This document shows positions 17,158-25,623 of a stretch of DNA of 64,000 nt, piece after piece. The stretch comes from Halomonas maura (GTDB taxonomy: Bacteria > Pseudomonadota > Gammaproteobacteria > Pseudomonadales > Halomonadaceae), in the NCBI RefSeq assembly GCF_030409305.1, contig NZ_JAUFPQ010000020.1, positions 1 to 64,000 on the forward strand, in the 5' to 3' direction. The notes under the pieces are model-generated. The model ran no database searches, was not told the origin of the DNA, and was given only the letters and a program-made list of their open reading frames with translations. The translations under genes were made by a program, and so were the position numbers. Numbering within the stretch: position 1 is the first letter of the stretch; every line of letters begins with the position of its first letter.

Positions 17158-18639
17158 ATGACTCTGTCCAACATGCTTAGCGATCCGCGTCTGTTCCGTC
17201 AGTATGCCTATGTCGACGGCAAGTGGACCCATGGCGATGGTGGCCGCGAGGACACCGTGTTCAATCCCGCCACCGGCGAGGCGCTGGGGCACATCCCGCT
17301 GCTCGAGGCCGAGCAGGTCAGCGCGTCCGTGGACGCCGCCGAGGCGGCCTTCGCCCGGTGGCGGGCGCTGCGCGCCGACGAGCGCTGCGAGCGCCTGCTG
17401 GCCTGGTACGACCTGCTGCAGGCCAACCGCGAAGACCTGGCCACCATCATGACCCTGGAGCAGGGCAAGCCGATGCCGGATGCCCGCGGCGAGGTCGAGT
17501 ACGGGGCCAGCTTCGTGCGCTGGTTCGCCGAGGAGGGCAAGCGCACCTTCGGCGAGACCATCCCCAGCCATATCCCCAACGCGGCCCTCGGCACGCTCAA
17601 GGAGCCGGTGGGCATCGCCGCGCTGATCACGCCCTGGAACTTCCCGCTGGCGATGATCACCCGCAAGGCCGCCGCGGCCATGGCCGCCGGCTGTCCGGTG
17701 ATCGTCAAGCCCGCCCACGAGACGCCCTTCTCGGCGCTGGCCCTGGCCGAGCTGGCCGAGCGCGCCGGGATTCCCGCCGGGGTCTTCAACGTGGTGCTGG
17801 GCGAGGCCGCCGAGGTCTCGAAGATCCTGTGCTACGACGACCGGGTCAAGGCGCTGTCCTTCACCGGTTCCACCCGGGTCGGCCGGCTGCTGCTGGAGCA
17901 GTGTGCGAACACCGTCAAGCGGGTCTCGCTGGAGCTCGGCGGCAATGCGCCCTTCATCGTCGGCCCGGACATGGACCCCAAGGAGGCGGCCTACGCCGCG
18001 GTGGCGGCCAAGTTCCAGACCGCCGGCCAGGACTGCCTGGCGGCCAACCGCATCCTGGTACACGAGTCGATCCATGACGCCTTCGTCGAGCAGTTCGCCA
18101 GCCGCATGGCGGCGCTCAGCGTGGGCAACGGCATCGAGGCGGAGGTCGACCTGGGGCCGCTGATCCACCGCCAGGCGGTGGAGAAGGCCGCGTCCATCGT
18201 CGATGACGCCCTTTCCCAGGGCGCGACGCTGGTCGCCGGCGACCAGCTCGAGGCCCCGGGCCCGAACTTCTTCATGCCGACCCTGTTGACCGGCGTGACG
18301 CCGCAGATGAAGGTCTGGCGCGAGGAGAACTTCGCCCCGGTGGCCGGCATCACGGCCTACGGCGACGACGACCAGGTCATCGAGATGGCCAACGACACCG
18401 AGTACGGCCTGGCGGCCTACGTCTACACCCACGATATCCGCCGCATCTGGAAGCTCCTGCGCGCGCTCGAGTACGGCATGGTGGCGGTCAACTCGGTGAA
18501 GATGACCGGCCCGCCCATCCCCTTCGGCGGCGTCAAGCAGTCGGGGCTGGGCCGCGAGGGCGGCGTAACCGGCATCGATGAGTATCTGGAGACGAAGTAC
18601 TATTGCCTCGGCGCCCTGGGCTCTGTCTCCGGGAGCTAG
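17158..18639 (+). CDS. doeC: Aspartate-semialdehyde dehydrogenase DoeC (aldehyde dehydrogenase family)
   Basis: NAD(P)-dependent aldehyde dehydrogenase of 493 aa with the succinate-semialdehyde-dehydrogenase look. The catalytic Cys293 is in TAGQDCLAANR and Glu259 in SLELGGNAPF; the cofactor patch TPWNFPLAMITRK is at about 160. In the doe pathway it oxidises aspartate semialdehyde to aspartate. The ATG at 17158 has a GGGGAGGTG site; a GTG two codons upstream overlaps that site and is rejected. Because it follows a decarboxylase, oxidation of an aminoaldehyde such as 4-aminobutanal is a reasonable second role. Confidence 0.88.
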   Translation: MTLSNMLSDPRLFRQYAYVDGKWTHGDGGREDTVFNPATGEALGHIPLLEAEQVSASVDAAEAAFARWRALRADERCERLLAWYDLLQANREDLATIMTLEQGKPMPDARGEVEYGASFVRWFAEEGKRTFGETIPSHIPNAALGTLKEPVGIAALITPWNFPLAMITRKAAAAMAAGCPVIVKPAHETPFSALALAELAERAGIPAGVFNVVLGEAAEVSKILCYDDRVKALSFTGSTRVGRLLLEQCANTVKRVSLELGGNAPFIVGPDMDPKEAAYAAVAAKFQTAGQDCLAANRILVHESIHDAFVEQFASRMAALSVGNGIEAEVDLGPLIHRQAVEKAASIVDDALSQGATLVAGDQLEAPGPNFFMPTLLTGVTPQMKVWREENFAPVAGITAYGDDDQVIEMANDTEYGLAAYVYTHDIRRIWKLLRALEYGMVAVNSVKMTGPPIPFGGVKQSGLGREGGVTGIDEYLETKYYCLGALGSVSGS

Positions 18640-18656
18640 CTGCGCTTGGCCATACG

Positions 18657-18741
18657 GCGTTGGATCTTGACTCGGGCGCGAGTCCGATCGAACAGCTCAT
18701 TTACAGGACGTAAACTCCGCTGTTCTCGTCAAGATCCGCCT
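18657..18741 (-). repeat. Palindromic intergenic repeat, copy A
   Basis: Nested inverted repeats: GGATCTTGAC (18662-18671) with GTCAAGATCC (18728-18737), then GAACAGC (18690-18696) with GCTGTTC (18719-18725), around a core at 18696-18718 that contains TTTAC and GTAAA arms. Read on the minus strand the core is GGAGTTTACG, four variable bases, then GTAAATGAG. The same core occurs on the plus strand at 27063-27085, so this is a repeat family and not a local hairpin. Confidence 0.7.
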
Positions 18742-19141
18742 TGTGACCCACACGGATGTGGGAAATGCGTTGGCCCGTAGGGAAGGGGCCTGGCCCAGGC
18801 CTTCGCTCGCAGAGCTCTCTGGACCGGGGGCACTAGGGAATCGGCCATCCGAGCTCGATGGGCGTCGGGGTCAGGTCGCAGTGAGGGTCTTTTGCCATGG
18901 GTGAGGCGGAAGGAGAAGACCATCCAGTGAATGTTCTTCCCGCCGAACGGGTTGGCCACGGATGGCCATCCCGGGCCCTGCAAGCGGAGCAGGACGCAAG
19001 AGCGCCGCAGGGCAAAAGTAGCGCCCAGGGATGGGTTGACAGCGCCCTCACGGAGGCCTGCCGCCGGACAGCCCCTTCCTGCATTGGCCTAGTGGCGAAA
19101 AGAATCACCAGACCAAAGACAACCCGAGAATGACGAACATC

Positions 19142-19162
19142 CTCCCCGGCGGGGCCGGGGAG
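19142..19162 (+). promoter_or_regulatory. Leader hairpin next to the doeD ribosome site
   Basis: CTCCCCGGC, a GGG loop and GCCGGGGAG form a perfect 9-bp GC stem. Only 7 nt separate it from the GGAGAAG ribosome site of doeD. Its stability and position suggest an effect on translation or message stability; no T-run follows. Confidence 0.4.
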
Positions 19163-19179
19163 CCTTACTGGAGAAGCGC

Positions 19180-20589
19180 ATGACCACCCATCAGGACCTG
19201 ATCGACCGCGACCGCAAGGTGACCTTCCACGCGTCCACCCACCTGCGCGACTTCGCCCATGGCGACGCCCCGGGACGCGTGATCACCGGCGGCAAGGGCA
19301 TCCATATCATCGACAAGGACGGCCGCGAGTTCATCGACGGGTTCGCCGGGCTGTACTGCGTCAACATCGGCTACGGCCGCACCGAGGTCGCCGAGGCGAT
19401 CTACCAGCAGGCCCTGGAGATGTCCTACTACCACACCTATGTGGGCCATTCCAACGAGCCGCAGATCGCGCTCTCCGAGAAGATCCTCGAGCTGGCCGGC
19501 CCCGGCATGTCCAAGGTCTACTACGGCATGTCCGGCAGCGACGCCAACGAGACCCAGCTCAAGCTCGTGCGCTACTACAACAACGTGCTGGGGCGGCCGC
19601 AGAAGAAGAAGGTCATCGCGCGGATGCGCGGCTACCACGGTTCCGGCATCGCCTCGGGCTCGCTGACCGGCCTCAAGGCCTTCCATGATCACTTCGACCT
19701 GCCCATCGACACCATCCGCCACACCGAGGCGCCCTACTACTACCACCGCGCCGCGGAGCAGGAGGGCATGACCGAGCGCGAGTTCTCGGCGCACTGCGCC
19801 GACAAGCTCGAGGAGATGATCCTCGCCGAGGGTCCGGAGACCGTGGCTGCCTTCATCGGCGAGCCGGTGCTCGGTACCGGCGGCATCGTGCCGCCCCCGG
19901 AAGGCTACTGGGAGGCCATCCAGGCGGTCCTGGCCCGGTACGACGTGCTGCTGATCGCCGACGAGGTGGTCTGCGGGTTCGGTCGCATCGGTGCCGACTT
20001 CGGCAGCCACCACTACGGCATCCGGCCGGACCTGATCACCGTGGCCAAGGGCCTGACCAGCGCCTACCAGCCGCTCTCCGGCGTCATCGTCGGTGATCGG
20101 GTGTGGCGCGTGCTGGAGCAGGGCACCGGCGAATACGGTCCCATCGGCCACGGCTGGACCTATTCCGGTCACGCCCTGGGCTGTGCGGCCGGCCTCGCCA
20201 ACCTGGCGATCATCGAGCGCGAGGGCCTGACCGCCAACGCCGCCGAGACCGGCGCCTACCTGCAGCGGCAGATGCAGGCCGCCTTCGGCGACCACCCGAT
20301 CGTCGGCCAGGCCCGCGGCGTGGGCATGCTGGCGGCCCTGGAGTTCTCCGCCGACCCGGCGCGGCGCCGCCACTTCGACCCGAGCCTGAAGGTGGGGCCG
20401 CGCATCGCCGCCGCCGCCCTGGAGGAGAACCTGATCGCCCGGGCCATGCCCCAGGGGGACATCCTCGGCTTCGCGCCGCCGCTGACCACCCGCCGCGACG
20501 AGGTCGACGAGATCGTCGCCCGCACCCGCCGTGCGGTGGACAGGGTCACCGACGCCCTGGTTCGGGAGGGCGCCCTCGAGACCGCCTGA
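19180..20589 (+). CDS. doeD: L-2,4-diaminobutyrate transaminase DoeD
   Basis: Class III PLP aminotransferase of 469 aa. The PLP lysine is Lys290 in TVAKGLTSAYQPLS, preceded by LIADEVVCGFGR; substrate-entry patches GLYCVNIGYGR and YYGMSGSDANETQ are typical. DoeD converts diaminobutyrate to aspartate semialdehyde, the substrate of DoeC. It is separated from doeC by 540 bp with a repeat and a hairpin, so it probably has its own promoter. A GGAGAAG site supports the ATG. It leads into eutB and eutC on the same strand. Confidence 0.92.
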   Translation: MTTHQDLIDRDRKVTFHASTHLRDFAHGDAPGRVITGGKGIHIIDKDGREFIDGFAGLYCVNIGYGRTEVAEAIYQQALEMSYYHTYVGHSNEPQIALSEKILELAGPGMSKVYYGMSGSDANETQLKLVRYYNNVLGRPQKKKVIARMRGYHGSGIASGSLTGLKAFHDHFDLPIDTIRHTEAPYYYHRAAEQEGMTEREFSAHCADKLEEMILAEGPETVAAFIGEPVLGTGGIVPPPEGYWEAIQAVLARYDVLLIADEVVCGFGRIGADFGSHHYGIRPDLITVAKGLTSAYQPLSGVIVGDRVWRVLEQGTGEYGPIGHGWTYSGHALGCAAGLANLAIIEREGLTANAAETGAYLQRQMQAAFGDHPIVGQARGVGMLAALEFSADPARRRHFDPSLKVGPRIAAAALEENLIARAMPQGDILGFAPPLTTRRDEVDEIVARTRRAVDRVTDALVREGALETA

Positions 20590-20707
20590 CCGCGACCGCG
20601 GTCAACGTCGAGCGCCGCGGGGTGGCCCCGCGGCGTGGCTGTTGGAGGGGCGCATCGACCATCTTCATGGCGGATGCCCCGTGCCCGAAGCCCTGAGGAG
20701 GCCGTGG

Positions 20708-21706
20708 ATGCGCGAGCCGAGCCATGGCGTCACCCTGGCGGCGATCCAGGCCGCCCGTCGGCGCCTCGAGGGCCAGGTGGCCCGCACGCCCCTGGTGCGT
20801 TCCGAGGCCCTGTCGCGGCGCTTCGACGCCGATATCCTGCTCAAGCTCGAGACCTGCCAGCCCACCGGCGCCTTCAAGCTGCGCGGGGCCACCAACATGA
20901 TCGCGGCCCTGCTGGAAGAGCGGGGGCGGGAGGCCCTGTCCGCCGGGGTGGTGACCGCCTCCACCGGCAACCATGGCCGGGCGATGGCCCATGCGGCGGC
21001 GCGGCTGGGGATCCCGGCGGTGGTCTGCCTGTCGCGGCTGGTGCCGGCCGACAAGGCCGAGGCCGTCGCCGCCCTGGGCGCCGAGGTGCGTCGTGTCGGC
21101 GATAGCCAGGATGCGGCCTTCGCGGAGGTCGCGCGGCTGGTCCGCGAGCGGGGCATGGTGTCGATCCCGCCCTTCGACGATCCCCTCGTCGCCGCCGGCC
21201 AGGGGACCATCGGCCTGGAACTGCTGGAGGACGCGCCCGATCTCGACCGCGTGCTGGCCGGGCTCTCCGGTGGCGGCCTGCTCGGCGGCATCGGCGCGGC
21301 GCTCAAGGCGCTGCGCCCCCAGGTCACCGTCACCGGTGTCAGCCTCTGCCGCGGCGCGGCCATGGCCGAGAGCCTGGCCGCGGGGCATCCGCTGGCGGTG
21401 GAGGAGGTGGCGAGCCTGGGAGACTCCCTGGGCGGTGGTATCGGACTCGACAACCGCTGTACCCTCGCCCTGGTCCGCGAGGTCATGGACGAGCACTACC
21501 GGGTCTCGGAGGCGGCCATCGCCGCGGCCATGGTCGACTTCCTCGAGCACGAGAAGCGCCTGGTCGAGGGCGCCGCCGTGGTCGGCCTGGCGGCCCTGGC
21601 CGAGCACGGTATCGCGGTGCGCGGGCAGCAGGTGGCCCTGGTGGTCTCGGGCAACGCGGTCTCGCTCGAGACCCTCGATCGGGCCCGGGCGATGGTCGGG
21701 CGGTAG
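20708..21706 (+). CDS. eutB: Hydroxyectoine-utilisation dehydratase EutB
   Basis: Fold-type-II PLP enzyme of 332 aa, related to threonine dehydratase. Lys57 in TGAFKLRGATN is the PLP lysine, and SGGGLLGGIGAALKAL gives the phosphate loop. EutB is proposed to remove water from hydroxyectoine as the first of two steps leading back to ectoine or its ring-opened form. The start is fixed by a GAGGAGG site; the open frame continues upstream but has no support. It sits 118 bp after doeD and 82 bp before eutC, matching the usual eutBC pairing. Confidence 0.88.
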   Translation: MREPSHGVTLAAIQAARRRLEGQVARTPLVRSEALSRRFDADILLKLETCQPTGAFKLRGATNMIAALLEERGREALSAGVVTASTGNHGRAMAHAAARLGIPAVVCLSRLVPADKAEAVAALGAEVRRVGDSQDAAFAEVARLVRERGMVSIPPFDDPLVAAGQGTIGLELLEDAPDLDRVLAGLSGGGLLGGIGAALKALRPQVTVTGVSLCRGAAMAESLAAGHPLAVEEVASLGDSLGGGIGLDNRCTLALVREVMDEHYRVSEAAIAAAMVDFLEHEKRLVEGAAVVGLAALAEHGIAVRGQQVALVVSGNAVSLETLDRARAMVGR

Positions 21707-21788
21707 GGGTGAGGAGACGGCGATCACCGCCTGCTCACGCCTCTCACCTGACGCCTCACCCTTCCCCCTCACTCGTACGGAGATCCAT

Positions 21789-22736
21789 ATGCAGCTCTTT
21801 CAGCGTGACGCCATCGAGGCCGCCGTGGGCATCGATCGCGAGGCCCTGGTGGCGGTGGAGGCCGGTTTCGCCGCCCTGGGCCGCGACGAGGCCGTGCAGC
21901 CGCCGATCCTCTCCATGGCCATCGAGGAGGCCAATGGCGAGGTGGACGTCAAGACGGCGCATATCCGCGGTGCCGCGCGCTTCGCCATCAAGGTCAGCCC
22001 CGGCTTCTTCGACAATCCCGGGCTCGGCCTGCCGAGCCTCAATGGCCTGATGATGGTGTTCTCGGCGAGGACCGGCCAGGTGGAGGCCGTGCTCTTCGAC
22101 GAGGGCTACCTGACCATGGTGCGCACGGCCCTGGCCGGAGCCATCGCCGCCCGTCACCTGTCCCGGGAGAACAGCCGCCGGGTAACGGTCCTGGGGGCCG
22201 GTGAGCAGGCCGAGCGCCAGGTGGAGGCCCTGCGCCTGGTGCGGGACATCCGTGTGGTGGATGTCTGGGCGCGCCGTGCGGAGGCCGCCGAGGACCTGGC
22301 CGGGCGGCTGCGCGCCCGCGGCCTCGAGGCGCATGTCCATGAGGAGGTCCCCGGCGCCTGTGCGGCGGCCGATATCATCGTCACCGCCACGCCGTCCCGG
22401 ACGCCGCTGCTGTTCGCCCGGGATCTCCCGGAGGGGGTGCACGTCACCGCCATGGGCTCGGACAGTCCCGACAAGCGCGAGCTCGATGCCTCGGTGCTGA
22501 CCCGGGCCGACGCCTTCGTCGCCGACAGCCGGGCCCAGAGCGAGACCAACGGCGAACTCAAGGCCTTTGCCGGCCGGGAGACGCCGTTCAAGGTCCACGA
22601 GCTCGGCCGGGTGATCGCCGGCGGTGACATGCTGCGGCTCTCGGCGGCCACCATCACGGTCTGCGACCTCACCGGCACCGGTGTCCAGGACACCGCCATC
22701 GCCGCCCATGCGCTGTCGCGGCTGGCCGGGACCTAG
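21789..22736 (+). CDS. eutC: Ectoine-utilisation protein EutC (ornithine cyclodeaminase-like)
   Basis: NAD-binding mu-crystallin/ornithine-cyclodeaminase family protein of 315 aa. The Rossmann motif VTVLGAGEQAERQ lies at about 137-149; the substrate-side lysine patch is ARFAIKVSPGF and the C-terminal VCDLTGTGVQDTAIA is a family signature. With EutB it converts hydroxyectoine towards ectoine. The ATG at 21789 is chosen on a CGGAG site and on homologous N-terminal length. Confidence 0.88.
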   Translation: MQLFQRDAIEAAVGIDREALVAVEAGFAALGRDEAVQPPILSMAIEEANGEVDVKTAHIRGAARFAIKVSPGFFDNPGLGLPSLNGLMMVFSARTGQVEAVLFDEGYLTMVRTALAGAIAARHLSRENSRRVTVLGAGEQAERQVEALRLVRDIRVVDVWARRAEAAEDLAGRLRARGLEAHVHEEVPGACAAADIIVTATPSRTPLLFARDLPEGVHVTAMGSDSPDKRELDASVLTRADAFVADSRAQSETNGELKAFAGRETPFKVHELGRVIAGGDMLRLSAATITVCDLTGTGVQDTAIAAHALSRLAGT

Positions 22737-22809
22737 CCTTGTGCCCGGCGCCGGCCTGGCGCAGGCTGCACGGGTAAGCCCAGTGATCGACGCAAGGAGA
22801 GAGCACGAG

Positions 22810-23493
22810 ATGGCAATGGTACTGGCCTTCGATGTCTACGGGACCCTGATCGATACCCATGGCGTGGTGACCGAGCTGGAGCAGCGGCTGGCCGCCCAGG
22901 GCCAGTCCGAGCTGGCCCCGGAGTTCTCGCGACGCTGGCGGGACAAGCAGCTCGAGTACAGCTTCCGTCGCGGCCTGATGGGGGCCTACGTGGGCTTCTC
23001 GCAGTGCACCCGGGAGGCCCTCGACTACACCGACCGGGCGCTGCGCACCCGACTCGGCGAGGCCGACAAGGATCACCTGATGGACGCCTACGCGCGGCTG
23101 CCGGCCTTCCCCGAGGCCGAGGCCGCCCTGGCGCGCCTCGCCGAGGCCGGCGTGACCTGCGTGGCCTTCTCCAACGGCGGCCGTGACGCCGTCGAGGGCC
23201 TGCTCGGCGAGGCCGGCCTGCTCGAGCGCTTCGACGACATCGTCAGCGTCGAGGAGGTCAAGCGCTTCAAGCCCGACCCGGCGGTCTATGCTCACCTGCG
23301 CCACCGCCTCGAGGTGGAACCCGGTGACACCTGGCTGATCTCGAGCAACGCCTTCGACGTCATCGGCGCCCGCCATGCGGGCCTGCATGCGGCCTGGGTC
23401 AGGCGCCTGCCGGAGGCGCCCTTCGATCCCTGGGGCATCGAGCCCGACCTCACCGTGGCGGATCTGGCGGGGCTGGTCGACGCCCTGGTCTGA
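22810..23493 (+). CDS. Haloacid dehalogenase, type II (HAD superfamily)
   Basis: Protein of 227 aa with the HAD motifs in order: nucleophile Asp8 in FDVYGTLID, Ser/Asn in CVAFSNGGRD, Lys in RFKPDPAVY and the acidic loop LISSNAFDVIGA. The asparagine and serine pattern in the last loop fits L-2-haloacid dehalogenases more than phosphatases. It follows eutC by 73 bp with an AAGGAGA site, so it may be part of the hydroxyectoine operon. A role in clearing a 2-substituted acid by-product is speculative. Its stop is only 3 bp from the convergent DUF3047 stop. Confidence 0.85.
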   Translation: MAMVLAFDVYGTLIDTHGVVTELEQRLAAQGQSELAPEFSRRWRDKQLEYSFRRGLMGAYVGFSQCTREALDYTDRALRTRLGEADKDHLMDAYARLPAFPEAEAALARLAEAGVTCVAFSNGGRDAVEGLLGEAGLLERFDDIVSVEEVKRFKPDPAVYAHLRHRLEVEPGDTWLISSNAFDVIGARHAGLHAAWVRRLPEAPFDPWGIEPDLTVADLAGLVDALV

Positions 23494-23496
23494 GCG

Positions 23497-24180
23497 TCAG
23501 GCGGGACACGCCAGGGGCGTGGCATCCGCCGAGAAGACCAGCCGGCCGAACCAGGCACGGGCATCGCCCCCGGCATTGTCGCCATCGGTCATCAGGGCCA
23601 CGCCGTCGATGGTCGCCGGGGTGGCCCCGAACAGGCGGCGGTAATCCGCGCGTACGTCGCGAACTTCGGCGACCCACTCGCCGACCCGGGCCGTTCCGCC
23701 CTGCAGGGCCAGCAGGTGGGCCCGGTCGGTGAAGGCGTTGGGCCAGTCGCTGCCGGCGGCCTGGGTCGACGACCACACGTAGTTCACCGACTGCACCTGC
23801 CAGGGCAGCAGGCCGGTGCGCCGGGCCACATAGACCCGCCCCGGGTAGTCGTCCCCCGCCTTGGTGGTCTCGTCGAGGCCGGGATAGATCCCCGAGACCC
23901 GCCAGCACCATTTCAGATAGGGCGTGGCGGTCAGGTCGATGCGCCGCTCCAGGTACTTGGCCGAGGCCTGGCCATCGGCCCGGGCCCGCAGCACCATCTG
24001 GCCGTCGAGGTCCACCAGCCGGTACTCGGTGTGGCCGACGAAGGAACGGCTGGGCCAGCCGAGGATGTCGCGGGGCGAGAACGCCAGCTCGGCGGCGGCC
24101 GAGGCGCTCGCCAGGCCGAGGAGCAGGCCGGCCAGCAGGTGCAGCACCAGGCGTTTCGGGGTAGCGGAAGGGGGACGCAT
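23497..24180 (-). CDS. DUF3047 family exported protein
   Basis: Protein of 227 aa with a signal peptide (VLHLLAGLLLGLASASAAA, residues about 12-30). The mature part is Trp- and Tyr-rich and includes YLKWCWRVSGIYPG and ARVYVARRTGLLPW, fitting DUF3047. The DGVALMTDGDNAGGDARAWFG patch near the C terminus could bind ligand or metal. The start is set by AAGGAG 5 nt before the ATG; a longer open frame upstream is not supported. No function is known for the family. Confidence 0.78.
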   Translation of the reverse strand: MRPPSATPKRLVLHLLAGLLLGLASASAAAELAFSPRDILGWPSRSFVGHTEYRLVDLDGQMVLRARADGQASAKYLERRIDLTATPYLKWCWRVSGIYPGLDETTKAGDDYPGRVYVARRTGLLPWQVQSVNYVWSSTQAAGSDWPNAFTDRAHLLALQGGTARVGEWVAEVRDVRADYRRLFGATPATIDGVALMTDGDNAGGDARAWFGRLVFSADATPLACPA

Positions 24181-24331
24181 GGAGTCTCCTTGCGGGGAGG
24201 GGGCGGGTGACGGGAACGCTGCGAGGGGCTGGGTCGCGGCGGTCGGGCCTTCCTTGCCTGTGCCCCTGATGACTTGACCCGCTGCCGGGTGTCGCCAAGG
24301 CTGAGGACGTCCACCGACGGGAGGGAGTGCC

Positions 24332-24811
24332 ATGAAGCGACTGACAAGGCCCCTGGCCATGCTGGGGCTGGCGATGGGGGTGGCGCTTGGCGCCGCCGCC
24401 GATGACGCCAGCGAGCGATCGCAGCATGGCATCCTTCACAGGATAAGCCAGGACGACATCGCCCGGGTCGATGGCCGCCTGCGCGAGGCTCTGGCGGCTC
24501 GCGGCATGCGCCTGATGACGGTGGTCGACCATGCCGGGAACGCCGCCGGGGTCGACCTCGAACTGCCCGAGACACGCACCTTCGTCTTCGGCAATCCCGC
24601 CGTGGGCACGCCCATGATGCAATGCCGGGGCAGCCTGGCCCTGGACCTGCCCCAGAAGATGCTGCTGCGCGAGACCGCCGAGGGCACCCGCATCGAATGG
24701 AACGATCCCCGGTACCTGGCCCGGCGCCATGACCTCGAGGCCTGCGAGCTGCCGCTGGGCAAGGTGGCGGGAGCGCTGTCGGGCATCGCCGAGGCGGCCG
24801 CCGGGCCCTAG
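24332..24811 (+). CDS. DUF302 family exported protein
   Basis: Protein of 159 aa with a signal peptide (residues 1-23, ending Ala-Ala-Ala-Asp). The mature domain has the DUF302 layout: an N-terminal two-helix part, then FVFGNPAVGTPMMQ, LALDLPQKMLL and EWNDPRYLARRH. The family is small, of unknown function, and often periplasmic or linked to redox genes. It is divergent from the DUF3047 gene (151-bp spacer) and convergent with the anti-sigma gene. Confidence 0.82.
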   Translation: MKRLTRPLAMLGLAMGVALGAAADDASERSQHGILHRISQDDIARVDGRLREALAARGMRLMTVVDHAGNAAGVDLELPETRTFVFGNPAVGTPMMQCRGSLALDLPQKMLLRETAEGTRIEWNDPRYLARRHDLEACELPLGKVAGALSGIAEAAAGP

Positions 24812-24823
24812 CGTCCCGGGAAC

Positions 24824-25030
24824 TCAGCGCTCCTCGTCGTCGCGGGCCTCGCCTTCCGCGGGGGGCGCATAGTGGCGGCCCACCCGGTGCAGCAGCTCGA
24901 ATTGCCGGTCGCAGTTGCGGCAGGCGCCGCACATCGCCAGGTGCAGGCGCAGCGACAGGCGCTCCTGGAAGGTCAGGGGGCGGTCCCGCTTGAGCGACAT
25001 CAGGCGTGTCGCCTCCTTGCACATCAGCAT
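24824..25030 (-). CDS. Putative zinc-finger anti-sigma factor
   Basis: Protein of 68 aa with the zf-HC2-like pattern: Cys4 near the N terminus, then HLAMCGACRNC at about 30-40. Small proteins of this form (ZAS domain) bind an ECF sigma factor and release it on oxidation or another signal. Its ATG overlaps the sigma-factor stop by 7 bp, a standard sigma/anti-sigma arrangement. There is no transmembrane segment, so it should be cytosolic. Confidence 0.75.
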   Translation of the reverse strand: MLMCKEATRLMSLKRDRPLTFQERLSLRLHLAMCGACRNCDRQFELLHRVGRHYAPPAEGEARDDEER

Positions 25031-25611
25031 GTCGAATCCTCCAGCCAGCCGCGCTCGATGCAGGCGCGCAGGCGCAGTCGTGCCCGGTGGAGCATCACCC
25101 AGCAGTTGTTCTCCTTGATGCCGACCTCGTGGCAGATATCGTCGGTGGACAGCCCCATCAGCTCGCGCAGCGAGAAGACCCGGGCCAGGTTGTCCGGCAG
25201 ATGGATCATGCAGGCGTCGAAGACCTGCCAGAAGCGCTCGTTCTCGAAGGTCGCCTCCGGCTCGCCCCAGCTCGATGGCCGGGCGGATTCCTGCCAGCGG
25301 CCGTTGCGCTGGAACTGGCGATCGATGGCGTCATCCTCGTCCTCGTCCTCCAGCGGTTGCCACTTGCCGTGGCGCTTCTGGGCCCGCAGGGCGTCGAGGA
25401 TCTTGTACTTGAGGATACCGAACACCCAGGTCTCGTAGCCGGAGCGACCGGCGAAGGCGTCCTGCTTCTCGATGGCGGCGACCAGGGCCTCCTGCACGGC
25501 GTCCTCGGCCTGGGCGGCATCGCGAAGGTGCATCAGGGCGAAGGCCACCAGGCGTGGCCTGACGGCCGCCAGGCGGCGGTGGCGATCATCGTCGGGGCTG
25601 TTCGTGGTCAC
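25024..25611 (-). CDS. ECF RNA polymerase sigma factor
   Basis: Protein of 195 aa. Region 2 covers about 20-85 (MHLRDAAQAEDAVQEALVAA and WVFGILKYKILDALR), followed by an acidic linker (EDEDEDD) and region 4 with LRELMGLSTDDICHEVGIKE and NNCWVMLHRARLRLR. The start is a GTG 5 nt after GGGAGG. It begins 12 bp after the glycosyltransferase stop, so it probably belongs to the same minus transcript. The partner anti-sigma overlaps its stop. Confidence 0.88.
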   Translation of the reverse strand: MTTNSPDDDRHRRLAAVRPRLVAFALMHLRDAAQAEDAVQEALVAAIEKQDAFAGRSGYETWVFGILKYKILDALRAQKRHGKWQPLEDEDEDDAIDRQFQRNGRWQESARPSSWGEPEATFENERFWQVFDACMIHLPDNLARVFSLRELMGLSTDDICHEVGIKENNCWVMLHRARLRLRACIERGWLEDSTC

Positions 25612-25623
25612 ATGGCCTCCCTG

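Larger units (their letters stand above)
18640..19179. other. 540-bp gap between doeC and doeD
   Basis: No convincing gene is present. The left part (18657-18741) is a palindromic repeat listed separately. From about 18780 to 19090 there are only short overlapping frames on both strands without ribosome sites or recognisable protein patterns. A TTGACA at 19036-19041 has no -10. The last 90 bp are less GC-rich and end in a hairpin next to the doeD ribosome site. The gap may contain decayed sequence or a regulatory leader. Confidence 0.6.

Noticed and set aside
19036..19041. TTGACA as a doeD promoter
   Set aside because: No -10 at a usable spacing; the surrounding sequence is GC-rich.
18729..19133. 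Three short frames in the doeC-doeD gap
   Set aside because: Mutually overlapping on both strands, no ribosome sites, no recognisable protein patterns.
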